64,000 nt of DNA from Mucilaginibacter sp. cycad4 (lineage in GTDB: Bacteria; Bacteroidota; Bacteroidia; Sphingobacteriales; Sphingobacteriaceae). Numbering within the stretch: the first letter of the stretch is position 1; every line of letters starts with the position of its first letter. This document shows positions 45,008 through 54,479 of the stretch, piece by piece. The stretch lies in assembly GCF_034263275.1 (NCBI RefSeq), contig NZ_CP139559.1, forward strand, positions 1,488,001 to 1,552,000, given 5' to 3'. The position numbers were made by a program, and so were the translations under genes. Below the pieces are notes generated by a model. It saw only the letters and a program-made list of their open reading frames with translations. It was not told where the DNA came from and did no database searches.

Positions 45008-46417
45008 ATGATCCATTCATATAAACGGCAAATATTGGCCACGCTGGCAGCAACGGCGGTATTTGCCTCATGTGTTACAAAAAAATACCAGCAGCCGGTG
45101 GTAAATACCGATAAGCTGTACCGTGATACCACCATCAGCGATACCACATCAATGGCCGGCATGCCGGTAAACCAGCTGTTTTCTGATATGGTACTGGTAA
45201 ACCTGATTAAGGAAGGCCTGCGTGAAAACCTCGATTTGAAAACTGCTGTACAGCGCATTAACGAGGCGCAGGCAACATTTAACCAAAGCAAGGCGGCATA
45301 TCTGCCAAGCCTTGAAGGAAGCGGAACCGTTACAAGGGCAAAAACATCAGCAGCAAGCTTAAATTTTCCGCCTGAGTTTGCAAACTCGTTCAATCTTAAA
45401 ACAACTACTTACCAGGCAGCCTTGAGCACCAGTTGGGAAGCTGATATCTGGGGCAAATTAAGTAGTTCGAAAAGAGCGGCATTGGCATCACTGCTGCAAA
45501 GTGATGCGGCTAAAAGAGCGGTTCAAACCCAGTTGATAGCTGATATAGCAAACGCTTATTATAACCTGCTGGCGCTTGATGAGCAATTGGCTATCACTCA
45601 GCAAACGCTTACCATAAGGGTAAAAGATGTAGAGACCGTAAAAGCCCTGAAGGAAGGCGCTGTTGTAAACGGCGCGGCTGTGGTACAAAGCGAAGCTAAC
45701 CGCTATGCCGCCGAAGTTACCATACCCGATCTTAAACAAAGCATCCGTGAAGCCGAGAACGCATTAAGCATTTTATTGGCAAGGGCCCCCGGTACTATCA
45801 AACGCACAACACTGGGCGATCAGAAACCGCTAGCAGACCTAAAGACGGGCATCCCATCCCAGCTGTTGAAAAACCGCCCGGATGTACAGGAGGCCGAGTT
45901 TGCGTTCAGGAGCGCGTTTGAAAATACCAACCTGGCGCGTACCTATTTTTATCCGCAGCTTACCATTACCGGGCAGGCGGGCTTATCAACCCTGCAGCTG
46001 AAGAACTTTTTTGATCATTCCATCTTTTACAATTTTGTTGGCGGCATTACCCAGCCCATTTTTAACAAAGGTCAAAACCGGGCACGTTTAAGAACGGCAC
46101 AAGCCCAGCAACAGGAAGCATATTATGCTTATCAAAAATCGTTGCTCACGGCAGGGCAGGAGGTAACCAATGCGTTGTTCTCCTACCAAAATGCCATTGA
46201 AAAACAAGGCTCAAGGGTTAAACAGTTACAGGCGCTCGAAAAATCGGTTGATTATACCAAAGAGTTGCTGCGGTATAGTTCGGCTACAAATTATACCGAC
46301 GTTTTAACTTCAGAACAAAACTTACTTGCTGCCCAGTTAAGCGGCGTTAACGATCATTTGCAGGAACTGCAGGCTATAGTTAACCTTTACCGCGCTTTGG
46401 GCGGCGGCTGGAAATAG
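45008..46417 (+). CDS. RND efflux outer-membrane factor (second operon)
   Basis: 469 residues with a probable lipoprotein signal (FASCVT, Cys22). Two TolC-type OEP domains: AVQRINEAQATFNQSKAAYL and LLKNRPDVQEAEFAFRSAFE, with the NodT-type ending VNLYRALGGGW. It starts 36 bp after the pump stop and completes the tripartite set. A hairpin terminator follows. Confidence 0.95.
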   Translation: MIHSYKRQILATLAATAVFASCVTKKYQQPVVNTDKLYRDTTISDTTSMAGMPVNQLFSDMVLVNLIKEGLRENLDLKTAVQRINEAQATFNQSKAAYLPSLEGSGTVTRAKTSAASLNFPPEFANSFNLKTTTYQAALSTSWEADIWGKLSSSKRAALASLLQSDAAKRAVQTQLIADIANAYYNLLALDEQLAITQQTLTIRVKDVETVKALKEGAVVNGAAVVQSEANRYAAEVTIPDLKQSIREAENALSILLARAPGTIKRTTLGDQKPLADLKTGIPSQLLKNRPDVQEAEFAFRSAFENTNLARTYFYPQLTITGQAGLSTLQLKNFFDHSIFYNFVGGITQPIFNKGQNRARLRTAQAQQQEAYYAYQKSLLTAGQEVTNALFSYQNAIEKQGSRVKQLQALEKSVDYTKELLRYSSATNYTDVLTSEQNLLAAQLSGVNDHLQELQAIVNLYRALGGGWK

Positions 46418-46443
46418 AAGGCATTAATCCCCTGTTAATCGTG

Positions 46444-46474
46444 AAGCCCGGTTTGCAATTGAGCTGCCGGGCTT
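46444..46474 (+). terminator. Terminator of the second RND operon
   Basis: AAGCCCGG pairs with CCGGGCTT around a 15-nt loop, followed by ATTTATTA. It lies 27 bp after the outer-membrane factor stop. Confidence 0.7.
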
Positions 46475-46492
46475 ATTTATTACCAGTGGTGA

Positions 46493-46523
46493 TTTTGACA
46501 TATTTTGAAGTTGTTTAAACATT
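46493..46523 (+). promoter_or_regulatory. Copy B of the shared bipartite motif before a TetR gene
   Basis: TTTTGACATATT, 9 bases, TTTAAACATT, matching 39777-39807 in both blocks and spacing. It lies 141 bp before the TetR ATG at 46665 and just after the efflux operon terminator. Confidence 0.6.
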
Positions 46524-46664
46524 TATTATCTATGCCAACTAATTGATTTTTGTAAAACCTGTTATAATACAATCATCTAAACCAAATTGATAATTTAATT
46601 ATGGTTAATTATTTATTAATGAGTAAATTAAAGTGAATTCTGATTGTGATTGAGAGGTTAAAAC

Positions 46665-47264
46665 ATGGGAAGTAAAGAACGGATATTAAGGCAAAAGGAT
46701 GATACCCGCCGAAAGATACTTGATGCTGCGTTGGATATGATCAAATGTGAGGGCTGTGATGCGTTAAGTATGCGGAAACTTGCTGAGCATATCGAGTACA
46801 CGGCTCCCGCTATTTACGAGTATTTTGAAAGCAAGGAAGCTTTGTACACCGAGCTTGCCCGCAAGGGGCACCTGAAGCTGGCCGCCATGGTAAAACTGGC
46901 AAAAGAAGCATCTACAGACGCCATTGAACAGATGGAGGCTATGTGGCTGGCCTACTGGAGCTTTGCAATTGCCTATAAAGAGCTTTACCAATTGATGTTT
47001 GCTGTTGGTACGGGTTGCAGCCCGATAGAAAACCGGATAGCAGAAGCACTGGTTTTTCCGGAGGCGGTTTCTGAAGTGATCCGCACGCTATACGCACCCC
47101 GCGAAGTAAGTGATGAAGAGGTTCAAAAAAAATATTACACTTATTGGGCGGTAATTCATGGGTTGATAGCCATTAACATGATCCAGCTCACCCGGGATGA
47201 AAAAATGAACCAGGAGATCCTGATTGGCGCTATAAGAGGGATCACAGCGTTGATAACTACCTAA
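46665..47264 (+). CDS. TetR family transcriptional regulator
   Basis: 199 residues. HTH at about 15-65 (TRRKILDAALDMIKCEGCDA, then HIEYTAPAIYEYFESKEALY) followed by a TetR_C-type ligand half (WLAYWSFAIAYKELYQLMFA). It has a purine-rich AGAGG 12 bp before the ATG, an unusually recognisable Shine-Dalgarno for this window. It is followed after 4 bp by a second TetR gene, so the two regulators are one transcript downstream of the efflux operon. Confidence 0.93.
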   Translation: MGSKERILRQKDDTRRKILDAALDMIKCEGCDALSMRKLAEHIEYTAPAIYEYFESKEALYTELARKGHLKLAAMVKLAKEASTDAIEQMEAMWLAYWSFAIAYKELYQLMFAVGTGCSPIENRIAEALVFPEAVSEVIRTLYAPREVSDEEVQKKYYTYWAVIHGLIAINMIQLTRDEKMNQEILIGAIRGITALITT

Positions 47265-47268
47265 AGCT

Positions 47269-47865
47269 ATGATTGATAAGGAGCGGATTTTAAGCGGCAG
47301 TGAAGGGCTTTTTCTTGAAGCGGGAATAAAAAGCATTACCATGGATGATATTGCCCGGCATTTAGGGATCTCCAAAAAAACAATTTATCAGCATTTTAAA
47401 GATAAAAATGAGCTTGTTACCGCCCTTGTAAAAAAGAGGCTTGCCGGTGATGAGGCAAATCTTTGCGCTATCATCAGTGATGCTGGCAATATGATGGATG
47501 AAATGGTTGAGTTAACCAGGTGCACAGGAGAGATCTTTTCAAGGGTGCATCCTGTTGTATTGCATGACCTGCAAAAACACCATCACGAAGGCTGGGAGCT
47601 GTACCTGCAATTTAAAACGGGTTTCCTGGTAAATATTATCGGGAAGCTTTTAAAAAAGGGTATTGATCAGGGCTATGTCCGTCCCGAAATTGATGCCAGG
47701 ATCATAGCCATTATGCGGGTTAACCAGATTGAGCTTGGTTTTAACGCCTCTGTATATCCCCATGCCGAATTTAATTTATGGGATGTTCAGCTGCAGCTTT
47801 TAAATCATTTTAACTACGGCGTGTGTACGCTAAAGGGTATCGCCGTTTTAAATAATCCCGACTAA
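47269..47865 (+). CDS. TetR family transcriptional regulator (second of tandem pair)
   Basis: 198 residues. The HTH (about 5-50, ITMDDIARHLGISKKTIYQH) is clear. The C-terminal half (RCTGEIFSRVHPVVLHDLQK) differs from its neighbour, so the pair is not a recent duplicate. It starts 4 bp after the preceding TetR stop. It is convergent with rpiA, with 4 bp between the stops. Likely a partner or cross-regulator of the efflux genes (inference). Confidence 0.93.
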   Translation: MIDKERILSGSEGLFLEAGIKSITMDDIARHLGISKKTIYQHFKDKNELVTALVKKRLAGDEANLCAIISDAGNMMDEMVELTRCTGEIFSRVHPVVLHDLQKHHHEGWELYLQFKTGFLVNIIGKLLKKGIDQGYVRPEIDARIIAIMRVNQIELGFNASVYPHAEFNLWDVQLQLLNHFNYGVCTLKGIAVLNNPD

Positions 47866-47869
47866 TCAG

Positions 47870-48559
47870 TTACCGTTGAGGCATTATGGTCCGGATGCCA
47901 TTTTCTCCTGCTATAATTGCTTTAGCTGCTATCTGATAAAATAGGGAATGCTCAACAACACCCGGTATCATTTTAACCAGGGTATTTAATGTGGCCGGTT
48001 CGGGCAGTTCTGTAAATTGTATGTCGACCAGCATATTGCCATTGTCTGATATTAAAGCGCCGTCTTTTTGTGTGCTCATGCGCTGGGTAAGCGTAGCTTG
48101 AGGAAATAAGGCTACCAGTTTTGCCAGTACAATTTGTAAGGCCTGTGGCAGGATCTCTATAACCAGCGGATATGTAGCGTTAAGTTGGGCTGAGAATTTT
48201 CCTTCATCGCCCAGCAAAATAAATTCCTTTGCCATTGAAGCCAATACTTTTTCGGTAGTATGGATGCCGCCGCCGCTTTTCAGGGCGTTAAGCTCGCTGT
48301 CAAACTGGTCACAGCCATCAAAGTAGATGTCAAGTTTATGAAGCAGGGCGGGCGATTGGATCCGTAGCCCGTGTTTACTTAACAACTGAGTTGTTTTGAA
48401 TGATGACGAGGTAAATGTTAACGAAGCTGCAAGCTCAGGATTTTGGGCTAACATATTAACCAAATGAGCTATGGTGCTCCCGGCGCCCAAACCAATAATC
48501 TGATTGGGGGTAATCAAGGTTAAAGCGGCTTTAGCTGCTTCCAGTTTATAATCCGACAT
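47870..48559 (-). CDS. rpiA: Ribose-5-phosphate isomerase A
   Basis: 229 residues from ATG 48559, chosen because it begins MSDYKLEAAKAAL; the frame extends six codons upstream. Family signatures are IIGLGAGSTIAHL, the DGCDQFD metal/substrate loop and KSGGGIHTTEKVLA. It interconverts ribose-5-phosphate and ribulose-5-phosphate in the pentose phosphate pathway. It stands alone; the 223 bp up to the dnaE2 stop hold no gene that I see. Confidence 0.95.
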   Translation of the reverse strand: MSDYKLEAAKAALTLITPNQIIGLGAGSTIAHLVNMLAQNPELAASLTFTSSSFKTTQLLSKHGLRIQSPALLHKLDIYFDGCDQFDSELNALKSGGGIHTTEKVLASMAKEFILLGDEGKFSAQLNATYPLVIEILPQALQIVLAKLVALFPQATLTQRMSTQKDGALISDNGNMLVDIQFTELPEPATLNTLVKMIPGVVEHSLFYQIAAKAIIAGENGIRTIMPQR

Positions 48560-48782
48560 GGCGCTAAGATACAGCACCTGCCGCTAATAACCTTGGTCAA
48601 TTTACTCTTTTAGTCGTCTATGCCCTCCCACAAGTGACTTTGTACTGTTGATATTATATGCGTTTTCATGTTATGTTAATCGTTATATTTTATACTTCTG
48701 TTATTTTTAAAAGATCGCTGCAATTGCTTAGTTCATCTTATATTAATGCAGACGAATCAGCAACAAAAACATTTTAAAATTT

Positions 48783-51700
48783 TTATTTAAAATTTCGCCC
48801 CTTGTGAAATACCTCTTTTTGTTTGCTTTGCTGAACCTGCCCTTTGTTTGAACCTGCCGGATGAGGTGCAGTTGTTTCATCGCTTCGGGATAATGTCATT
48901 ACCGGCTGATCATCGTTGCCAACAGTTGTGAGTGTGCTTAACAGTTTTGATAAATTGAAACAACGCCGTATGATAACGTGGATCACCTTGCCCTCAATTT
49001 GTAAAACGCCCTCAACCATGAGTAAACGAGATTGAACAATATCCTTACGGTACTTATCAAAAATCTTTTCCCAGGCTACCAAATTGGCAAAGCCGGTTTC
49101 ATCTTCAATAGTGATAAACAGGATCCCTTTTGCTGTACCCGGTCTTTGCCGCACAGTTACCAGGCCGGCCACTTTTATTTTATCCCCGTTTTTAAGATTA
49201 GATAATTGAGCGGTTGGGGTCACCTGCAGCATATTAAGCTGCTGTCGTAAAAAACTCACCGGATGTGCTTTTACGGATAAACCGGTAGCGGCGTAATCCT
49301 GTACCACATGTTCGGCATCTGTCATAAACGGCAAACTAATCTGGGTTTCTTTAGTGCTTTCTGATGGTTGTCCGGCAAACAAGCCAATTGGTTTATCACT
49401 AAGTGCCGGCACTTCCCAGAGTGCAGCACGGCGGTCAAGGTTAAGCGACCTGAATGCGTCGGCATCGGTAAGTTTTTCAATTTGGGTTTGAGGCACGCCG
49501 GAGTCGCTTAAGTGGCTGATACTGGTATACCCCGTATCACGACGGGCTACGAGGGCTTGCATATCGTTTTCGTTAAGCCCTTTAACCTGCCTGAAACCTA
49601 AGCGCAATGCCCGGTAATCGCCATCCTGCTCTTCAAGGGTGTTATCCCAAAACGAGTGGTTAATATCTACAGGCCGTACTATTACACCGTGTCTTTCCGC
49701 ATCAATAACAATTTGAGCCGGCTGATAAAAACCCATGGGCTGGCTGTTTAACAAGGTAGCCGCAAATACATCGGGATAATAATATTTAAGCCAGGAGGAA
49801 ATATAAACCAAATGCGCGAACGATGCTGCATGGCTTTCAGGGAAGCCATAACTACCAAAGCCTTCCAGCTGTTTAAAAATGCGATGGGCAAAATCTTCTT
49901 CGTAACCTCTCCTTGTCATGCCATCTACCAGTTTTTGGCGAAACTGGCTCACTAATCCCTTAGCCTTAAAAGTGGCCATGCTCCGGCGTAGCTGATCGGC
50001 CTCGGCAGCGGTAAACTCTGCCGCTACCATTGCTATTTCCATAGCCTGCTCCTGAAACAGCGGTACGCCTTTAGTTCGGCCTAATATTCTCCGAAGTTCT
50101 TCTTTAGGATAGCTTTCTTCTTCTAACCCGTCGCGGCGCCTCAGGTAAGGATGAACCATATCGCCCTGGATAGGGCCGGGGCGTACGATGGCAACTTCAA
50201 TCACCAGATCATAAAATTCCCGTGGTTTAAGTCTTGGCAGCATCGACATTTGGGCACGGCTTTCTATCTGGAAAACGCCCAATGTATCGGCATCGCATAT
50301 CATATCGTAAACCTTAGGGTCTTCCCGCGGAACGTTCTTTAAATCGTATGCAATGCCATAATGCTGCTTAATGAGGTCGAAGCTTTTGCGAATACAGGTA
50401 AGCATTCCAAGGCCAAGTACATCTACTTTAAGGATACCAAGCGCTTCCAGATCGTCCTTGTTCCATTCCAGTTGTGTGCGCTCTTCCATACGGGCATTCA
50501 TTACCGGGCATATATCTGATAGTTTGCCCTGGGTAATAACAAAACCACCGGTATGCTGGCCTAACTGACGCGGAAAACCCATTAACTGTTCGGTAAGCAC
50601 TAACACTTTATGCAATGCCGGGTCATCAGGATTTAATCCCTGATCAATGATCCGTTGACGGTCAAAGGCTTCTTCCGAAAAATCCCATATGGCGCCCGAC
50701 AGGCGGTTAATGGTATCTACAGATAGGCCCATGGCTTTGCCAACATCACGGATGGCACCCTTATGCCGTTCCTGTGTAACAGTAGCTACAATGGCCGAGC
50801 GGTCGCGGCCATATTCACTGTAGATCCATTGGATGATCTCTTCCCTGCGCTCATGCTCAAAATCGACATCAATATCGGGCCATTCATCACGCGCATCCGA
50901 CATAAAACGGGAAAAAAGTAATTGGGTTTCTGTAGGATCGACAGCGGTAATGGCTAAACAATAACATACTGTAGAGTTAGCCGCCGAACCGCGCCCCTGG
51001 TAAAGTATGCCCAATTCTGCCGCTTTGCGGGTATACTTGTAAACCCTTAAAAAATAGGGGGCAAGTTGTTTCCTCCCAATAAAGGCAAGCTCAAATTCTA
51101 TCTGTTGTTTAATTTTGTCAGGTACATTGTTGTTGTACCGCTGGCGGGCACCCTGCCAGGTAAACTGGGTTAGGCGCTGTTGTGGGGTAAGTCCGTCGGT
51201 GCTGGGTTCTTCGGGCTCAATGTATTTAAGGGTATCTAATGAAAACTGGCAGGCTTCGGCTATTTCGACAGTGCGGGCTATGGCATCAGGGTACTGGCGA
51301 AAAAGGCGTTCCATCTCTTCGGTGCTTTTTAAATACCGTTCGGCATTGGCATTAAGCTTAAAACCGGCATTATGAATAGTGCACTTTTCCCGTACGCAGG
51401 TAACAATATCCTGAAGTTGCCTGCGGGCAGGTTCGTGGTAATGTACATCGTTGGTAGCCACAATGGGGATGCCTGATTGTGCCAGCCTGTGAAGCCGTTT
51501 GCCATCATCAATATTATAGGCACGTGAAGCAGCAAGATAAAGTTCATGGCCCAATGCTTCCTGGTACTCTTTTAAATCAGCTTTAAAAGTTTCGTCAAAA
51601 TCAAAACGGCTGTTGAGCGCTTCGGGTGGAACCGCTATAAATTTAATGCCTTTAGCATATTCATACACATCCTGTTTATACAAGTGGCACTGACCCTTTT

Positions 51701-52004
51701 CTGCCCGAAGGTTTCCCTTTGTAAGCAGCCCTGAAAGGCGCGACCAGGCATCCATATCTGTTGGGTAAGCAAGCAGGCTGGCTCCATCAAGCAGGTCAAG
51801 GCGGCAAGCCGGGATAATTTTAATATCGACATTGTCTGGCCTGGCAGCTAAGTGCGCCCGTACTACACCGGCTACACTGTTACGGTCGGTAATGGCAATT
51901 TTAGTGTGCCCGAGCGCCGCTGCCTGGGTTACCAGTTCCTCGGGGTGCGATCCTCCCCGTAAAAAACTGAAATTGGTGGTTACCTGTAATTCTGAGTAAC
52001 TCAT
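48783..52004 (-). CDS. dnaE2: Error-prone DNA polymerase DnaE2 (ImuC)
   Basis: 1073 residues. PHP domain (about 1-230, TNFSFLRGGSHPEELV), palm with catalytic aspartates (DEWPDIDVDFEHERREEIIQ), fingers, and a C-terminal OB/tRNA-anti region (KIKVAGLVTVRQRPGTAKGI). DnaE2 lacks the extended tau-binding tail of replicative DnaE1. It carries out mutagenic translesion synthesis with ImuA and ImuB, encoded immediately upstream with 6-bp gaps. Confidence 0.96.
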   Translation of the reverse strand: MSYSELQVTTNFSFLRGGSHPEELVTQAAALGHTKIAITDRNSVAGVVRAHLAARPDNVDIKIIPACRLDLLDGASLLAYPTDMDAWSRLSGLLTKGNLRAEKGQCHLYKQDVYEYAKGIKFIAVPPEALNSRFDFDETFKADLKEYQEALGHELYLAASRAYNIDDGKRLHRLAQSGIPIVATNDVHYHEPARRQLQDIVTCVREKCTIHNAGFKLNANAERYLKSTEEMERLFRQYPDAIARTVEIAEACQFSLDTLKYIEPEEPSTDGLTPQQRLTQFTWQGARQRYNNNVPDKIKQQIEFELAFIGRKQLAPYFLRVYKYTRKAAELGILYQGRGSAANSTVCYCLAITAVDPTETQLLFSRFMSDARDEWPDIDVDFEHERREEIIQWIYSEYGRDRSAIVATVTQERHKGAIRDVGKAMGLSVDTINRLSGAIWDFSEEAFDRQRIIDQGLNPDDPALHKVLVLTEQLMGFPRQLGQHTGGFVITQGKLSDICPVMNARMEERTQLEWNKDDLEALGILKVDVLGLGMLTCIRKSFDLIKQHYGIAYDLKNVPREDPKVYDMICDADTLGVFQIESRAQMSMLPRLKPREFYDLVIEVAIVRPGPIQGDMVHPYLRRRDGLEEESYPKEELRRILGRTKGVPLFQEQAMEIAMVAAEFTAAEADQLRRSMATFKAKGLVSQFRQKLVDGMTRRGYEEDFAHRIFKQLEGFGSYGFPESHAASFAHLVYISSWLKYYYPDVFAATLLNSQPMGFYQPAQIVIDAERHGVIVRPVDINHSFWDNTLEEQDGDYRALRLGFRQVKGLNENDMQALVARRDTGYTSISHLSDSGVPQTQIEKLTDADAFRSLNLDRRAALWEVPALSDKPIGLFAGQPSESTKETQISLPFMTDAEHVVQDYAATGLSVKAHPVSFLRQQLNMLQVTPTAQLSNLKNGDKIKVAGLVTVRQRPGTAKGILFITIEDETGFANLVAWEKIFDKYRKDIVQSRLLMVEGVLQIEGKVIHVIIRRCFNLSKLLSTLTTVGNDDQPVMTLSRSDETTAPHPAGSNKGQVQQSKQKEVFHKGRNFK

Positions 52005-52010
52005 AATACG

Positions 52011-53519
52011 CTATGCAAAAAATCCGTGAATAAACCATTGCCCTGCCTGGCTGCCCGTATAATGTCCCGATCTGAATAACCAATAACGTCTGCCATCCTG
52101 ATCTTCAACCTGGTAATAATCGCGGTGCTCACCCTCGTCAAGCCACCACTCGCGTTCTATACGCTCAGGGCCGTCAGATCTTTTAATATGGTGTGTTTCA
52201 TTTTTGTAGATGAACAGCATTGGCGGATAATCGGGAATAGGAGAGGTTACCTCTATCGGCTGTGGGCGGGGGAGTAAAATAGACGGACGGGGGCGGTCTT
52301 TTCGCCAGTTGGTCTGCGGTTTTTCATTAATGGAGATTGCCGGTTTGATGCTCCTTTCGGGCCAGTAACGTTCCAGGGGGAGATAACGGTGGATACTTCC
52401 TGCTCCAATTTTATTGGCTAACCTGTCTAATAGCTCTGCCAGGCCGGTATCGTCAAGGCCGCAGCTTTCTGATTGCCATAATACTTCCTGTTCGGGCTCT
52501 GCATCGTCAATTTTTGGTGCTTCGAGTGTAAAAAGTTCAATGCCTAATGCAGGTTCCAGTGTAGGGATTTTGAGTTCAAATAACTTGAACAAGTGACCAA
52601 TATGATGCGATGCGCGATTAGTACCGATATCAGCACTGATCACCTGTCCATCCACCCGGTAACATTTTAAAATAGCCGTCCGCAAGCCTTTACCTTCACC
52701 TTGTAAACGGGTGCAAAGTTTTTCGAGCAGGGTTTTAATGGCAATTTCTATCCCGGTAGCTGTGCGGATAGGTTCCAGGCAGGGTAATCTTTCTGAATAG
52801 GGCTCAACAGGATGTAATAATTGCAAAGGTTCGTCCACATTGCCCAAGGCCTGGTCAAGCCTTAACAATAATTCCTGCCCAAAACGACGGCGCAATACCG
52901 AGCGGCCCATGTTTATGAAGGTTTTGATAGTATAAAACCCAAGTTTTTGCAGCCTTTCAATAACCAGTGGTTCAAGGCGCAGGGCGGCAGGAGGCAACGG
53001 GAGCAATGCATCGGCTTGTTCACCGGATGGGATAATTGGTTTTATTTTACCAAAACGGGCTACTGCCCATGCTGCACCCGGTGTATCGGCCATGGCCCCA
53101 CGAACGTCATAGCCCTTGCTTCTTAAACGGGTAACAATTTCTTTTAAATAATCCCTTTCGCCACCCCATAAATGAGCGCAGCCTGAAATATCAAGCAGTA
53201 ACCCATCGGGCAAATCAACAGCTATCAGCGGCGAATAACGGATACACCACTCGCCCAAAGCACGAAGCAGCTTATCAGCCTGACCGGGTATATCATCAAT
53301 AACCTGAAGGTTAACTATAATGGCTTTTGCATCGGCAGCCGTCATGCCGGTGGTTACACCCTGCGCTTCGGCCAGTGCGTTGGCAGCCGTAATGATAATA
53401 CGGCCACGAACAGGTGAGGCAAAAACAAAAGGAACTGTTTTAAGCTCGGGCCGGCGAAGTGTGAGCCAGTCTGTCAGTAAATGACGAAACCATAAAGAAA
53501 TAAAACGCCTGTTCATCAT
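52011..53519 (-). CDS. imuB: ImuB, catalytically inactive Y-family polymerase-like protein
   Basis: 502 residues of the DinB/UmuC fold with LLLDISGCAHLWGGE. The Y-family acidic triad is missing: the N-terminal site reads ISLWFRHLLTDWL and the usual S-I-D-E palm pair is replaced. Known ImuB proteins are inactive adaptors that bring ImuA and DnaE2 to the beta clamp; the absence here agrees. The C-terminus is basic and Pro-rich. It lies between imuA and dnaE2, 6 bp from each. Confidence 0.95.
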   Translation of the reverse strand: MMNRRFISLWFRHLLTDWLTLRRPELKTVPFVFASPVRGRIIITAANALAEAQGVTTGMTAADAKAIIVNLQVIDDIPGQADKLLRALGEWCIRYSPLIAVDLPDGLLLDISGCAHLWGGERDYLKEIVTRLRSKGYDVRGAMADTPGAAWAVARFGKIKPIIPSGEQADALLPLPPAALRLEPLVIERLQKLGFYTIKTFINMGRSVLRRRFGQELLLRLDQALGNVDEPLQLLHPVEPYSERLPCLEPIRTATGIEIAIKTLLEKLCTRLQGEGKGLRTAILKCYRVDGQVISADIGTNRASHHIGHLFKLFELKIPTLEPALGIELFTLEAPKIDDAEPEQEVLWQSESCGLDDTGLAELLDRLANKIGAGSIHRYLPLERYWPERSIKPAISINEKPQTNWRKDRPRPSILLPRPQPIEVTSPIPDYPPMLFIYKNETHHIKRSDGPERIEREWWLDEGEHRDYYQVEDQDGRRYWLFRSGHYTGSQAGQWFIHGFFA

Positions 53520-53525
53520 ATCTCA

Positions 53526-54260
53526 CTAACCGGCTATCCTTTCGTGTAAATTTATTTGTGCAGCTTTTTCTTCTTCTACAGGTATAAAATGGCCATCGGT
53601 CCATTCCAGTTTCCAGGTGCCGGGGTTGCCATTGCGTACCCGTAACAGGTCAATCTGCCATCGGGGGAAACCAATACCTGGTAAATCATCATGGGGCTCA
53701 CTTGGCAGGGGCGTTATTTGCCAGCGGGCTACACAGGTTGTTGAACCAAGTTTACGCGGATCGTTACGCAGCAAAAATCCGGTTACTTTACTGTTTTCAA
53801 CTGCAAGCTGTAAACGCCGTGATTGTGCAAAACTGATCTCCTGTACTTCGGCTATTACCGCGGCGAGGCCTTCACATTTTAAGGCTTCTTCCATGGCCCA
53901 AAGCAGGTCTTTTTCGCGTTGAACATCAATAAAAATTATCCGGTGGGGTTCTACATCATAATTTGCTAAAGCCGCCGGAAATAGCTGACGGTGCATACTT
54001 ACCCACAAGCACACACCGCCTTGCTTCATAAGCCGGGTAAGCAAACCTGCTATCAGTCCCCCGGTAGCTGCAGCATGCTCGGGAGTGGGGCATATCATTT
54101 CATGTATTGTACCGGTAGGAAAAACACCATTTGGAAAAGCAGACTCAAGCGGGCCCAAGCCAATACCTTTAACTTGACACGCCAAAGGCGGAGTAAAGCC
54201 CTGCCAAAGCAAAATATCTTTTTGCAAACGGCTGATGATATCTTTTTGAGCTCCCGGCAT
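53526..54260 (-). CDS. imuA: ImuA, RecA-like mutagenesis accessory protein
   Basis: 244 residues. A RecA/SulA-like core is visible (FPTGTIHEMICP, then GGLIAGLLTRLMKQGGVCLW, RIIFIDVQREKDLLWAMEEA) without intact Walker A. ImuA inhibits or modulates RecA and acts with ImuB and DnaE2 in damage-induced mutagenesis. It is first in the operon, with a candidate promoter and operator about 75 bp upstream. Confidence 0.92.
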   Translation of the reverse strand: MPGAQKDIISRLQKDILLWQGFTPPLACQVKGIGLGPLESAFPNGVFPTGTIHEMICPTPEHAAATGGLIAGLLTRLMKQGGVCLWVSMHRQLFPAALANYDVEPHRIIFIDVQREKDLLWAMEEALKCEGLAAVIAEVQEISFAQSRRLQLAVENSKVTGFLLRNDPRKLGSTTCVARWQITPLPSEPHDDLPGIGFPRWQIDLLRVRNGNPGTWKLEWTDGHFIPVEEEKAAQINLHERIAG

Positions 54261-54335
54261 TACGTTGTCATTTAATTAAAATCACAGCTTTTATACTAAA
54301 TACCGTATCAAAAATACTGCTGATGAATTTGAATG

Positions 54336-54367
54336 ACAAATATAATGCTAAAAATATTAGTATTTGT
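54336..54367 (-). promoter_or_regulatory. Candidate promoter and palindromic operator of the imu operon
   Basis: Minus-strand TATATTTG (54344-54337) is a -7 element. ACAAATA at 54336-54342 and TATTTGT at 54361-54367 are inverted, with CTAA-N5-TTAG (54348-54360) between, so the palindrome overlaps the promoter as an SOS-type operator would. No known box was matched; the assignment is inferred. Confidence 0.4.
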
Positions 54368-54479
54368 TAATTAGTGGGTAAATTTTGTAATTAATTGATT
54401 TTTAATTGAATGATGGTGTGTTGGGCTTGATTGATACATGTTGTTAGCTAAAATACTATAGTCGTCAACTTAAGGATAA

